Below are positions 1-7,238 of a DNA stretch of 11,355 nucleotides, piece after piece. Position numbers and translations under genes: made by a program. Under the pieces are notes generated by a model. That model saw only the letters and a program-made list of their open reading frames with translations, had not been told where the DNA came from and did not search any database. Where the stretch lies: assembly GCA_030374735.1 (NCBI GenBank), contig JASCIV010000843.1, positions 1-11,355 of the forward strand, written 5' to 3'. How positions within the stretch are numbered: position 1 is the stretch's first letter; the number at the start of each line of letters is the position of its first letter. Source of the stretch: Gracilaria caudata. Lineage: Eukaryota > Rhodophyta > Florideophyceae > Gracilariales > Gracilariaceae.

Positions 1-378
1 AACTCGAAGGACAGAAGTTAAACCTACAACGACGGATGGTAAGCACGCACGCCATGATCCTTCTGGGAAGGGTTTTGGTTCTGAAGGGCGAGAAGAAGGA
101 AAGTGACCCGAAAAGCGGAGTACAGGAGCAGTTTGGATGGTGGTTGCTTTACTCAGAGAGCGGGCTGGGTAATATCAAGTACGACACCCAGATGAATGAC
201 GATATTAAGGTCGGTGCAGGTGGCGGATCATGTGCGAAGGAGACAGGGGAGCGAAGGTTACGGTGGCAAAAAATGGTCACAGTGTTCAGTTTGCTGCCGT
301 TCCTGGGCCTCAAGTCGAGGCGCATGATGTACTCGATGTACCAGTGGGGAGGGAGCAAAACAAGGGTTTTGAGAACCA

Positions 379-636
379 ATGAAGATAAGGACTTTGGAGG
401 CTGCAGTGAAGGAAACAGCTTGTGTTGTGCCGTTCATGCGCCACTCGCTCAACTTGCACCCAATTGCGGAGACAGCAGTCGTTTGCAGCCACTGATACAG
501 AAGAATGAAACGTTGTTGGTGGTGCAAGGGAGCCGAACAAGCTCGAGAACGGGCGTACGAGAGAGTACAGTTGAGAAAAGAGTTGCGCTCCACCTTGACA
601 CTGGCGTCACAAGAAGACGCTGACACATGGACTTGA
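379..636 (+). pseudogene. Broken unrecognised reading frame with a Cys/basic segment
   Basis: An ATG at 379 opens a frame that runs to TGA at 634-636 with a single in-frame TGA at 493-495. I do not recognise the family. The part after the internal stop looks more protein-like than its surroundings: a CWWC motif is followed by a charged, probably helical stretch rich in Glu, Arg, Gln and Ala, ending DADTWT. Before the stop there are scattered Cys and His residues. The ATG overlaps the TGA of another short open frame (about 214-382, containing PGPQVEAHDVLDVP), so two consecutive frames abut with a one-base shift, as in a frameshifted gene. A longer plus-strand frame with an ATG (36-623) overlaps in a third phase and shows no recognisable domain. 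Which phase was ancestral is unclear. An AATAAA at 751-756 could be a relic polyadenylation signal. Confidence 0.3.
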
Positions 637-639
637 ACA

Positions 640-1082
640 CGTTGAGATGTGGCGCTCGAGTCGTGTGCTCCTCGGCTGCGGTCCACCGAGAGCAAGAGTG
701 TGCTGACACGAGCACACGCTGTAAGCATGATTTTGTAATTTGATTGTGACAATAAAGGTGAGAAGGTACGAATTAAATACTCAAAATATTTACAGAAGAG
801 GTGGCGATTTACACGCGATGGCCGAGTTGACAGCTATCGACGTGGACACGTAGCTGTGCGAGCTACAGCTGCACATCACTTCCAAGTGGCAACGTGTGCG
901 TATAGAACGCGTATTATAATATCATATTATGATGACCACCCCTTTGGTGGTTCAGGAGAGTTCCGTGGCTAAACTTCTTGATTCCGGGGCACTTGAATGT
1001 ATACAAAATGAGAGCTCAGCGTGTTTGGAAACATAAATTTGTTTAACATAAACTTGTTTAACATGCGCCCCCTACACCATTT
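640..1082. other. Non-coding stretch between relic frame and lipid-anchor gene
   Basis: I see no gene here. It contains an AT-rich patch near 910-930, a small hairpin at 935-951 (six-base stem accacc/ggtggt, five-base loop) and a 15-base tandem repeat at 1031-1064. It would hold the 3' untranslated region of the minus-strand gene that ends at 1083. Confidence 0.5.
1031..1064. repeat. 15-bp tandem repeat, 2.3 units
   Basis: The units are acataaatttgttta (1031-1045) and acataaacttgttta (1046-1060), differing at one base, followed by a partial acat. The repeat lies just downstream of the minus-strand gene's stop codon, in its presumed 3' untranslated region. Confidence 0.8.
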
Positions 1083-1529
1083 CTAATCGACCAAGACCTT
1101 TCTACTCAGATTCTCAAAGTACAAGATGCGTGAACGCACCGGAGGTGGATTAGAAATGTCAATGCCACACCGAGCGCACTCACCATCACTTCCCCAACTT
1201 CTTGTAGAACAAACGGACTCACTCCCCTCCGCCCTCTCTCGCAGAGGAGTCACCTCCTGCAAAGTAAACCGACCCCCTCCGTTCCGCATAAGCACATCCT
1301 GCAGGGTAAAGCGACCGCCTCCGTTCCGCATAAGCACTTCCCCTCCTTCCACCGCATTCACCTTCGCCAACGAACTTTCACAGAAGCGGTTGGCCGAGCG
1401 ATCTTCCATTGCCTGCAGATAAGTGAAACGCTGGTAGATATCGTTCAACTGTTGCAGCGCTTCATGTGGCTGCATCTCTCTCGATCGCCTTCCAATCTTA
1501 GCACCAATGCAGCTGCAAATGATACCCAT
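1083..1529 (-). CDS. Small putative dually acylated membrane-anchored protein with 14-aa tandem repeat
   Basis: The predicted protein has 148 residues and I do not recognise its family. It begins MGIICSCIGAK: Gly2 fits an N-myristoylation site, and Cys5 and Cys7 are well placed for palmitoylation, followed by a basic patch (K11, R14, R15, R17). This is the layout of proteins tethered to the inner face of the plasma membrane. Residues 20-45 look helical. Residues 65-78 and 79-92 are a tandem repeat of VLMRNGGGRFTLQ(D/E). A C-x2-C pair sits at 118-121, and the C-terminus is not a CAAX box. The frame is open upstream to an ATG at 1649, but a TATA box at 1678-1671 would start transcription at about that point, and a CT-rich leader directly precedes the ATG at 1529, so I chose the downstream start. 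The membrane anchor is inferred from motif only. A single intact exon is assumed. Confidence 0.6.
   Translation of the reverse strand: MGIICSCIGAKIGRRSREMQPHEALQQLNDIYQRFTYLQAMEDRSANRFCESSLAKVNAVEGGEVLMRNGGGRFTLQDVLMRNGGGRFTLQEVTPLRERAEGSESVCSTRSWGSDGECARCGIDISNPPPVRSRILYFENLSRKVLVD
1254..1337 (-). repeat. Two 42-bp in-frame tandem units inside the acylated-protein gene
   Basis: Two adjacent 42-base units (1296-1337 and 1254-1295 on the coding strand) encode the duplicated 14-residue segment. The encoded units differ only at the last residue (Asp versus Glu), although the DNA differs at several positions that leave the protein unchanged. That pattern suggests selection has kept both copies. 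Confidence 0.85.
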
Positions 1530-1670
1530 CGCGGAGAATTGAGAAAGCTGAGAAGAAAGTGAGTGAACCGAGCCCACAAGTTGTGAGAGGATGGTGTACG
1601 TCCTGCGGGAGAAAACGATGAGATGAGGGGAACGAAGGGCATGCGACACTTCTTCGGAGACAACAGTTCC

Positions 1671-1678
1671 CTTTTATA
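1671..1678 (-). promoter_or_regulatory. TATA box of the acylated-protein gene
   Basis: The minus strand reads TATAAAAG here. It lies about 140 bases upstream of the ATG at 1529 and only about 20-30 bases upstream of the alternative ATG at 1649, which favours the shorter protein. Confidence 0.55.
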
Positions 1679-2353
1679 CTGATATTCCAGTCATTGTCTT
1701 TGGTGTCCACGATTTCTGAGCCTAGTTCAACTTAAGGAATTAATCGATTACGTGGTATTTTCGCGACGTGAACCACAAATGGTCACCTTTTCATACCAAA
1801 ACGGCAACAAGTTCAATTGCTTGACCCAGGATGACTCCATCAGCCACGTAATTTTTTTGGCCAGCACGCTCATCGTTCTGAATTGCAATCCAAAACACCT
1901 ATCATAAGTAGAATGCTCTCGTTCGCTCCCTTTCGGATTATTTGGCAGTTGTTGAATCAGCCAACGTGAAGCCAAGGTGTGACACACACACGGTAAGTAG
2001 AAACTACGTAAAGTGTGCTCTCTCTAAAAACTGGTTCATGATAATTTCAGCTAAGTCGCAAGTCTCTTCTTTGCTTTGATTGTCTTACATATTATTCCGC
2101 TTTGCACACATAAATATCGCATTACAGAGAACGGAAACTTCACATTTCAGTACGCTCTAAACACTAAAAACGTTGTCGGTTGGCGTATACTTCGTCAAGT
2201 ACTCGATTCAAATAAACCATTCCTCACCCAATACAGATTTCATTCCCACATAAACCCATCCCCATCGACAAGTTCTATTTGAGCAAGTACCTTTACTCTT
2301 GCTCTTGCACCAATACGCAAACACACACATTCCATCTAAAAATATCATCCATT
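1679..2353. other. Intergenic region between divergent small genes
   Basis: I recognise no gene here. The open frames (minus 1748-1987, plus 2076-2282) start at GTG or TTG and have no recognisable domain. The last 150 bases before 2354 are pyrimidine- and CA-rich, as expected for the leader of the plus-strand frame that begins at 2354. Confidence 0.45.
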
Positions 2354-2908
2354 ATGGATCGCCACGATCGCGATTCTAACCTGAACCACAACCCGGGACG
2401 CAAGAGATCACCTCCCGGGAAGAGCGGAGATCAAAGCTCCTGTTTGAAAACACCTAACTCCCAAAGCTTCCTTCCTTCCAGCAGTTTCTCACACGGGCCA
2501 GCAACTTTCGCGAGGCTCTATCGGCTGCAGGACCCGAACGCAACAACGTGCCTATCTCCCTCCACTACGCATGACAAATCATGAAAGGACTCACCCGACG
2601 TCTCAGTTCACTTGTCCTCACTGCGGCAACAGCATGCTTAGGCTACAAAAAAATGGTTGAACACATCAGAAAGTATCGTAGAGAAGCCCTGCTTGATGAA
2701 AGGAGACTTTGAAGATATGTACATTTGCAAGCAATTTCTTCGGTATCAAAGTCCATTAAAGGGGAAACGCCAGAAGTTGGTGTATTGTTTCTTTGGTTCG
2801 CGGAACCACCGTTGCGCAGAACAGCGGCACATGAAGAAGTACTGGACGTTGAGACGGTCGGACGGTTGCGCGCGGTGTGTTGCCGACGCTTTTGGCTTTC
2901 CCTTTTGG
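2354..2908 (+). pseudogene. Frameshifted C2H2 zinc-finger protein relic
   Basis: An ATG at 2354 (A at -3) opens a 76-codon, Ser/Pro-rich frame that stops at 2582-2584. Zinc-finger sequence continues in the next phase. The half finger LRMTNHERTH (2565-2594) has an H-x3-H pair and is followed by a linker and FTCPHCG, with zinc-ligand Cys at 2613 and 2622. A run of seven A (2647-2653) then shifts the phase by one base. In the new phase MVEH supplies His at 2662, giving C-x2-C-x12-H. The fourth ligand is Arg (CGT at 2677), one base away from CAT. A third phase, open to about 2908, holds another finger-like piece (VYCFFGSRNHR, then EQRHMKKYW) with the second Cys missing. The relic runs into the inverted repeat that begins at 2909. 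It was probably a DNA-binding transcription factor. An unseen intron explains part of the phase change less well than indels do. Confidence 0.5.
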
Positions 2909-2965
2909 CAAACGGACAAAAACGACGCATTGTCAGCAACGCAACCAACCAGTGACCAGTCACTG
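2909..2965 (+). repeat. Left arm of inverted repeat
   Basis: The reverse complement of this arm matches 3449-3507 in three ordered blocks: 12 of 13 bases (gtgactggtca core), about 11 of 12 (ttgctg..caat), and 19 of 20 (gcgt-gtttttgtccgtttg). The gaps between blocks include a run of ten T in the right arm. Confidence 0.75.
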
Positions 2966-3120
2966 TGTAAGAATAATTAATTTCGATAAATAAAAATTTT
3001 TAAATTTTAGATTTAGTTCACGTACTTGAGAGATTGTCGGCCTTTGCACAAGCTTTTGTTGTAGCATGTTACCAAGGATAATACTATTTTCTCAAAACAT
3101 ACCTTGACTGCGCCTCCGGT

Positions 3121-3320
3121 TAGGGGTATGTAGGGGTCTGTGTAAAATAGGTGGTTTTAGGGGAAGAGAGCTCTCTAGGGGACATTACTCTGAGGGGATT
3201 TTTAATTATTTTCTAGGGAAAATTTTCTAAGTTATAGCATGTCATAGTGAGCGTTTAGGGGATATTACCCTCTTGTAAAAAAAATAGGTCGCTCTGGGGG
3301 ATTATTATTTTTTTTAGGGG
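3121..3320 (+). repeat. Degenerate TAGGGG motif array in an AT-rich block
   Basis: Within 200 bases the plus strand carries six exact TAGGGG hexamers (3121, 3131, 3158, 3176, 3256, 3315) plus close variants GAGGGG (3192), TAGGGA (3214) and TGGGGG (3295). Several share longer flanks: taggggacattactct at 3176 and taggggatattaccct at 3256 differ at two bases, 80 bases apart, and TAGGGGTCT occurs at 3131 and 3315. All copies lie on one strand and no reading frame is present. Confidence 0.6.
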
Positions 3321-3448
3321 TCTACGTACCTGAGTGGCGCCAACGACATTTAGTGCTCTTTAAGCTTTGCAGTAAAGAAAGTTTTCATTATTTTGAGACG
3401 TAACGTGTTTAAGTCATATACGTGTGGCCTCGCCGTAGGTGACCGGTC

Positions 3449-3507
3449 GGTGACTGGTCAACGACCTTGCTGTGCAATTTTTTTTTTGCGTTGTTTTTGT
3501 CCGTTTG
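3449..3507 (+). repeat. Right arm of inverted repeat
   Basis: This is the partner of the arm at 2909-2965. It contains a ten-base T run (3478-3487) absent from the partner, and is followed within ten bases by the TGTCCAC minisatellite of the dispersed repeat. Confidence 0.7.
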
Positions 3508-3515
3508 TCCACTGG

Positions 3516-3768
3516 CTTGTCCACATTGCTATATGTCCACGTGTCCCCATGTCCACGTGTCTACCCGTCCAGATGTGCAGCGTTTCACATGTATATTGAT
3601 GTGGAAACGGAAACGGTAAGAGAACGACAGAACGATCTCTTTCTCTTCAAGAAAAATTACCACAAATGCCACACCATCGACAATTATTATTGTAAGCTGC
3701 TGTAAGCCCGAAGCTGTTATCACTGCCACCTGTACGTGTCCAGCGGCACACGGGTGCTCGTCAGCCAC
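3516..3768 (+). repeat. Dispersed repeat, copy A, with TGTCCAC minisatellite
   Basis: This 253-base segment aligns in the same orientation with 8629-8871. It opens with degenerate 8-10-base units built on TGTCCAC (3516-3571), then a block ending acatgta near 3595. A 23-base block at 3627-3649 is identical to 8742-8764. A 36-base end block (3733-3768) matches 8836-8871 at 30 of 36 positions. The middle is more diverged and contains indels. No terminal repeats, poly-A tail or coding domain is visible, so the type of element is unknown. Confidence 0.8.
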
Positions 3769-3923
3769 CATTCTCGACCCTCACCCAAGATGAATCTTGA
3801 GATTCTGAAAAGTATCAATGGTTTTCTTGAGTTTGATGTATCCCTAGATACGCGTTGGTGACTCTTTCACGGCTGTAATACAGCTGTTTGGAGTTCACAG
3901 AAACCTGGTGCAGGGGTATCTAC

Positions 3924-4205
3924 ATGACAACAGCTTTCAGTGCAACATCAGTGCAACATCGATTTGGAGATGAGGGCCAGGATTTGGAGCATCTGCTTGA
4001 ACTTGAGGAGGAGCGGGATCCATTATGGCATGCTGAGATTCATACTGTGGATGTCCGACTAGCTTCTGTAAATGGAGTGCTTGCTAGAGGAGAAGAAGAA
4101 GACGCACCATTTTATACAAACGATATGAGATCCAGGTACAGAGGACCAGGCAGAGCGCCGGATTTGCTCAGTTGTCTTTTATACTTTTGCCAGTTGGGCC
4201 AGTAG
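3924..4205 (+). CDS. Hypothetical acidic 93-residue protein or exon
   Basis: The ATG at 3924 gives a 93-residue frame ending in TAG at 4203-4205. The frame is open upstream without another ATG, so this could be an internal exon. The protein is acidic in its first half (GQDLEHLLELEEERD, with a helical look), then has a less charged segment (PFYTNDMRSRYRGPGRAPD). I do not recognise it. An exact 11-base tandem duplication (3938-3948, 3949-3959) lies near its start and shifts phase internally, which weakens the case for conservation. A separate short frame from an ATG at 3790 (ending RW then TGA at 3859-3861) also looks protein-like and might be a preceding exon, but the only GT..AG spans I can find between them are very short or restore a stop. 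It may be a decayed transposon fragment. Confidence 0.3.
   Translation: MTTAFSATSVQHRFGDEGQDLEHLLELEEERDPLWHAEIHTVDVRLASVNGVLARGEEEDAPFYTNDMRSRYRGPGRAPDLLSCLLYFCQLGQ
3938..3959 (+). repeat. Exact 11-bp tandem duplication
   Basis: cagtgcaacat occurs twice with no gap. Because 11 is not a multiple of three, it shifts the phase of any frame spanning it. Confidence 0.85.
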
Positions 4206-4540
4206 TACTCGACGTTATTCTACGTTTTCATAGCTAATTGTATGAATCAAAAGAAAAGCAAAGTTGTACATACTCGTCTGATAGTTTTTATTTTTGTTTG
4301 TTTTTCATCCACCATATTACTTGTGTTTGGAATCAAAGAATCGTTTTACATATAAACAAGCATTAAAAAGGTACTTTGCATTCATATAAAATAAGAAGAT
4401 TTGCGTTTTGCTCCAGAGAAGAGTGGTTTCTATTGAATTAAATAGAACAGAAGTGCGAACGATGTGCTTACCATTCGAGCGAGCAAGCAAAACTGCTCAC
4501 CGGAGGAAACAAAACGGTTCGCAACGCCTTCTTGTTCACA
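4206..4540. other. AT-rich intergenic region upstream of the RVxF gene
   Basis: I see no gene here. The sequence is AT-rich with T runs around 4285-4310 and would contain the promoter and leader of the gene starting at 4541. No clear TATA box at a typical distance stands out. Confidence 0.45.
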
Positions 4541-5059
4541 ATGAATCGAAATAAGTGCAAAAGAGTAACTTTCAGTGACCCACTAGATGACGGTGGAAGA
4601 TCCAAGGTCATACACGCCTGGGAAGGGGATTTCTGGATGTTCAATGCAAACCGACTCTCTGACTCAGAAAGCATGAGCATTTGCACAACGCATACAGAAA
4701 GTACCGAATGTGTTGATGAACTGCTAGAGCCATTCGAAAGAATCCTTCGCGGAGAATTTAGTGAGTTCAAGCGTAGTTCAAGGAGCTTGAAGAGTCATAG
4801 AAGCTTAGAAGACGAAAAACCTGTGAGGGAGGGTGTCTGTAAACCCAAATGCGCCAAAAGAAGTGATAAACTTATGGGAATCGCGTTGGAAACCTCGCCA
4901 TGCGCTAAGAAAAGAAGGAGAACAAATAGAAAGAAGATGAACAAGAGGCATTCAGAATGCTCTAAGAGGCATTTAGAATGCTCTAAGAGGCAATTAGAAT
5001 CTGGTTGTCCTAGATCTTTGTGGAATCTTCCAGAACCTTCCATGGAAAACTATTGGTAG
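4541..5059 (+). CDS. Hypothetical basic protein with RVxF-type motif, NLS-like cluster and heptad repeat
   Basis: The protein has 172 residues from an ATG in good context (A at -3) to TAG at 5057-5059. I do not recognise the family. Residues 7-13 read KRVTFSD, which matches the RVxF docking motif used by regulators of protein phosphatase 1. The motif is short and common, so this is a hint only. An acidic/Ser-rich middle (about 40-75) precedes a strongly basic cluster at 123-136 (AKKRRRTNRKKMNKR) that fits a nuclear localisation signal. It is followed by three heptads, KRHSECS, KRHLECS and KRQLES. The C-terminus is Pro/Trp-containing (LWNLPEPSMENYW). Serine-rich stretches with RSL motifs near 78-95 could be phosphorylated. 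The frame is intact with one exon and no neighbours of known function. An orphan gene or a transposon-derived protein are alternatives. Confidence 0.5.
   Translation: MNRNKCKRVTFSDPLDDGGRSKVIHAWEGDFWMFNANRLSDSESMSICTTHTESTECVDELLEPFERILRGEFSEFKRSSRSLKSHRSLEDEKPVREGVCKPKCAKRSDKLMGIALETSPCAKKRRRTNRKKMNKRHSECSKRHLECSKRQLESGCPRSLWNLPEPSMENYW
4943..5002 (+). repeat. 21-bp tandem repeat, about 2.9 units, in frame
   Basis: Units start at 4943, 4964 and 4985. Units 1 and 2 differ at one base, and unit 3 is shortened at its end. They encode the KR(H/Q)xE(C)S heptads of the surrounding gene and keep its reading frame. Confidence 0.85.
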
Positions 5060-5288
5060 AAACGGTTGATTATGAGACATTTGCTCTAGGCCTAAAATTA
5101 GGATAGATAAAGCAAACGAGCACTCTCCGCGTGACCTGCGGCCAGAGAACATCACCATCATTCCGTCGATTAAACGAACTTCCTCATGTGGTGTAACAGC
5201 TGCATCCAGATAATCTCACTGCCACTTTCGACACTTTCGAATCGCGGCACTATCCTTTCCAATATGAATCTAGTCCCCGACGAGGAGG

Positions 5289-5604
5289 ATGACTGTAGAG
5301 TGTGGAAGAAGGGATGTCGAAGAGAATGGTACTGTTGTCAAAGAGAGACGCTCGAATTTTGAAGAAGTTATCGTTGGAGGGTGGTATGTTGGGCTCCAGT
5401 AGTGTGCGAACGAGCGAAGAAGGGCGGGTTGGACTCAAGTAGACGGAGAAGGAATGAGCTCGGAAGAATGGACCGAGTCGTGAAGTGCTCAAGCGTGATT
5501 TCTGCCCCATGGAGTTCTACCCGGAGACAGAACACTTAATTACCGGGCTGTCAAATTTCATACAAGTTATTCCGACCGTTGCTGACCCCTGCAAGTATAC
5601 CTGA
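5289..5604 (+). pseudogene. Broken unrecognised gene in two phases
   Basis: From an ATG at 5289 the frame reads a protein-like segment (RRDVEENGTVVKERRSNFEE, then VIVGGWYVGLQ) to TAG at 5400-5402. It continues open to TGA at 5481-5483, with GWTQVDGEGMSSEEW in between. A second phase is open from 5458 to TGA at 5602-5604 and reads even more like protein (FCPMEFYPETEH, then LITGLSNFIQVIPTVADP). The overlap suggests one ancestral frame split by a one-base shift plus a nonsense change. I recognise no domain. A minus-strand frame (5250-5510, 86 codons, ATG start) overlaps and is Ser/Pro-rich, as antisense shadows often are, but cannot be excluded. The coding strand and identity are therefore uncertain. 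Confidence 0.3.
5398..5416. repeat. 19-bp perfect inverted duplication, left copy
   Basis: agtagtgtgcgaacgagcg here is the exact reverse complement of 6132-6150. Similarity continues imperfectly for about 10-15 bases on both sides. Confidence 0.75.
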
Positions 5605-6402
5605 AAACCGGAGAGACGTGAACATGTGCATCAAATGTGTTAAAGTGTTTCTATCCATTTCATCATATGCATTACCTAAAGAGAAATATGTAAGACTTTC
5701 ACAATATCATGCATCTGCATTAGGTCGAGGTGTTTATGAATTCGTTTTCCGGAAGGGATATGCTACTTGCAAGCAAGCATTGTGTCCTTCACATTTCCAG
5801 TTCTTATCAGTTCGAGCCAAATCAGCTCAGAACGATCATGTACCGTTTCAGAAGAGAGAGACGCTAGGCAATTCAACTTGGAAGTCCGATGACAGCATTC
5901 TGCATACTGTAGCACTGAAGAGCTTTGCTCGACCGTCAAAAGGAGCTTGCTACAGCGCTATCTCCGCAAAGGACACGTAACTGAATACGGGAGTGGGAGT
6001 GTTGGAAATTGGTCCTGTTATGTTCAAGGGAGATGGAGCTTGCAACTATCGACGGTTGAAATCGAAATGTGGTCGACGCTTGCCAACCGTTCTTGCCCTT
6101 CAAAGTGACAAATATTTTAATCCTCCTTTTCCGCTCGTTCGCACACTACTTTAGTCCAAACCTCCATCCTCTCTCCATGCTCACGTCATCAGGACTGGAG
6201 CTTCTGTTTGTGATAACTGTAACAATATCTTCGGCATCCCCTTCGTAACTCTACCCCCTATTTCCCCGCCGAAGACTGCACTCGTACTAGAATTGCAAGC
6301 GATCACACTTCATCACAGTTCCCATAGGTTTTGCCAAAAGTGGAACATGGATTCAGTTCCGGCGATTGTTCATTCTATCGGGATCTGTTCGATGGGGGGC
6401 AT
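5605..6402. other. Region with no supportable gene; one non-ATG open frame
   Basis: A plus-strand frame of 133 codons (5579-5980) starts at TTG. It contains C-x2-C (CIKC) and other Cys/His residues but no finger spacing or recognised domain. From 6000 to 6400 I see only the right copy of the 19-base inverted duplication and no convincing frame. The region may hold further decayed exons. Confidence 0.35.
6132..6150. repeat. 19-bp perfect inverted duplication, right copy
   Basis: This is the exact reverse complement of 5398-5416. On the minus strand the surrounding phase reads VVCERAEKED against VVCERAKKGG at the left copy, so a slightly longer segment may be shared. Confidence 0.7.
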
Positions 6403-6770
6403 GCAGAAAGAATTCAAGAATACTGTTGCCATGGCCTTCGGCCAGATGCGTCGCATAGTGTGTCACTTTACCAAAATGCGTCATCCAGTACGTTGGCAAG
6501 ACACAGAAGATTCCGTGATCCGTCATGGGAAGATTTTCCGAAGAGGCATGTGAGGAGCGTCAACAGCGTTGAGGATGCAAGAATAGATTCAGCGAATCTG
6601 CTGTTCTGCGTCATCACCCGAAGTAATCAAGAGATCCACAAGCAGAGAATTGCAAGCGTTTAGCTGACGCCGAGGACCTACACATCACTTGTAAACTGTC
6701 TCTGCCTCGGTTGTTTAGGAAGACTTTGTAAACTTTCAGAAGCTTAGTTGCGCAAAGATTTACAATGGAG
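6403..6770 (+). pseudogene. Heavily decayed C2H2 zinc-finger segment
   Basis: Three finger-like pieces lie in different phases. At 6431-6484, MAFGQMRRIVCH then FTKMRH has the F-x5-I-x2-H layout with His at 6464 and 6482, but no Cys pair in phase. At 6576-6617, CKNRFSESAVLRHH has Cys2 and His in the C-x12-H spacing; the codon expected to encode Cys1 is CGT (Arg), and a TGA lies between them. Near 6690-6735, ITCKLSLPRLFRKTL followed by TAA resembles the first half of a finger with Ser for Cys2. Only the spacing and the clear fingers downstream make this persuasive. Together with 6960-8140 it could be one old multi-finger gene or several. No piece can fold as a complete finger. Confidence 0.4.
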
Positions 6771-6959
6771 CTCCCGGAGCAGTATCGACCACGATCTTTA
6801 AGGCGAAAAGTCGGCCCGTCCGCCTGTCCTCATTCGTACTTACTCAATTTCATAACATGTGCTATAAGTTGTTCCATCGATTACTAAACATCCGTCCTTC
6901 ATGTGTTTCCCGATCCATTCCTTCGATTTTGATTAGAACTTTAGCGACATCAACATGTA

Positions 6960-7238
6960 TACCACCAATGTTCTCCCACTTGATCAAAGCAGAACCTTGA
7001 CAGACGTCTGGCCACAGTACACCGCATTATCGACCTCTTCAAGTGTGAGGTGTGCGAAATGGTCCTTCCGCGAAAGAGTCTGCTAAGGGGCCACAAGAAA
7101 TCCGCGCATCATATATTCTTCCGATATCAATGTGGAGTTAGCACCTGGCATTTCAAAACGGAGGAAGTGATTGTGAGTCACGTTTGCAAAACTCACTCGC
7201 ACTGCCCGGACCCTTTGTTGGCGGTCCGGCGCGGATAG
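6960..7238 (+). pseudogene. C2H2 zinc-finger gene relic, tandem copy 1
   Basis: In one phase this encodes three fingers with C-x2-C-x12-H-x4-H architecture. Finger 1 (from 6960) has Tyr for Cys1 (TAC), keeps Cys2, has Arg for the first His, and contains a TGA (6981-6983) created by small compensating deletions relative to copy 2. Finger 2 is intact: Cys at 7044 and 7053, then PRKSLLRGHKKSAH. Finger 3 has Cys at 7131, Ser in place of Cys2 (AGC at 7140), and both His at 7179 and 7194. The phase is open from 6984 to TAG at 7236-7238. From 7032 to 7154 it aligns without gaps to 7949-8071, with 97 of 123 bases matching by hand count. It is a DNA-binding domain relic, probably of a transcription factor; no activation or other domain is visible. 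Confidence 0.6.

Larger units (their letters stand above)
2909..3507. mobile_element. Candidate MITE-like element with ~57-bp imperfect terminal inverted repeats
   Basis: Two inverted arms of about 57-59 bases (2909-2965 and 3449-3507) enclose an AT-rich, non-coding interior of about 480 bases. This is the shape of a non-autonomous DNA transposon. On this reading the outer ends would be caaacggacaaaaacgacgc and its mirror. I see no matching target-site duplication outside the arms. Alternatively, the arms are ends of two different copies of one family lying back to back: the right arm runs straight into the dispersed repeat at 3516. The zinc-finger relic ending at the left arm fits an insertion or breakpoint there. 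No transposase is encoded. Confidence 0.4.

Noticed and set aside
36..623. 195-codon plus-strand frame with an ATG
   Set aside because: It has no recognisable domain, and more protein-like sequence lies in the other two phases over the same bases. The ATG is followed immediately by GTAAGC. I kept only the broken frame at 379-636 as a weak call.
1126..1422. 98-codon plus-strand ATG frame
   Set aside because: It is the antisense of the acylated-protein gene and its open length follows from that gene's repeat.
3516..3571. CRISPR-like array
   Set aside because: The TGTCCAC units are 8-10 bases apart with no spacers and the context is eukaryotic; it is a minisatellite.
5579..5980. 133-codon plus-strand frame with CIKC
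   Set aside because: It has a TTG start, no C2H2 spacing after CIKC, and no recognisable domain.
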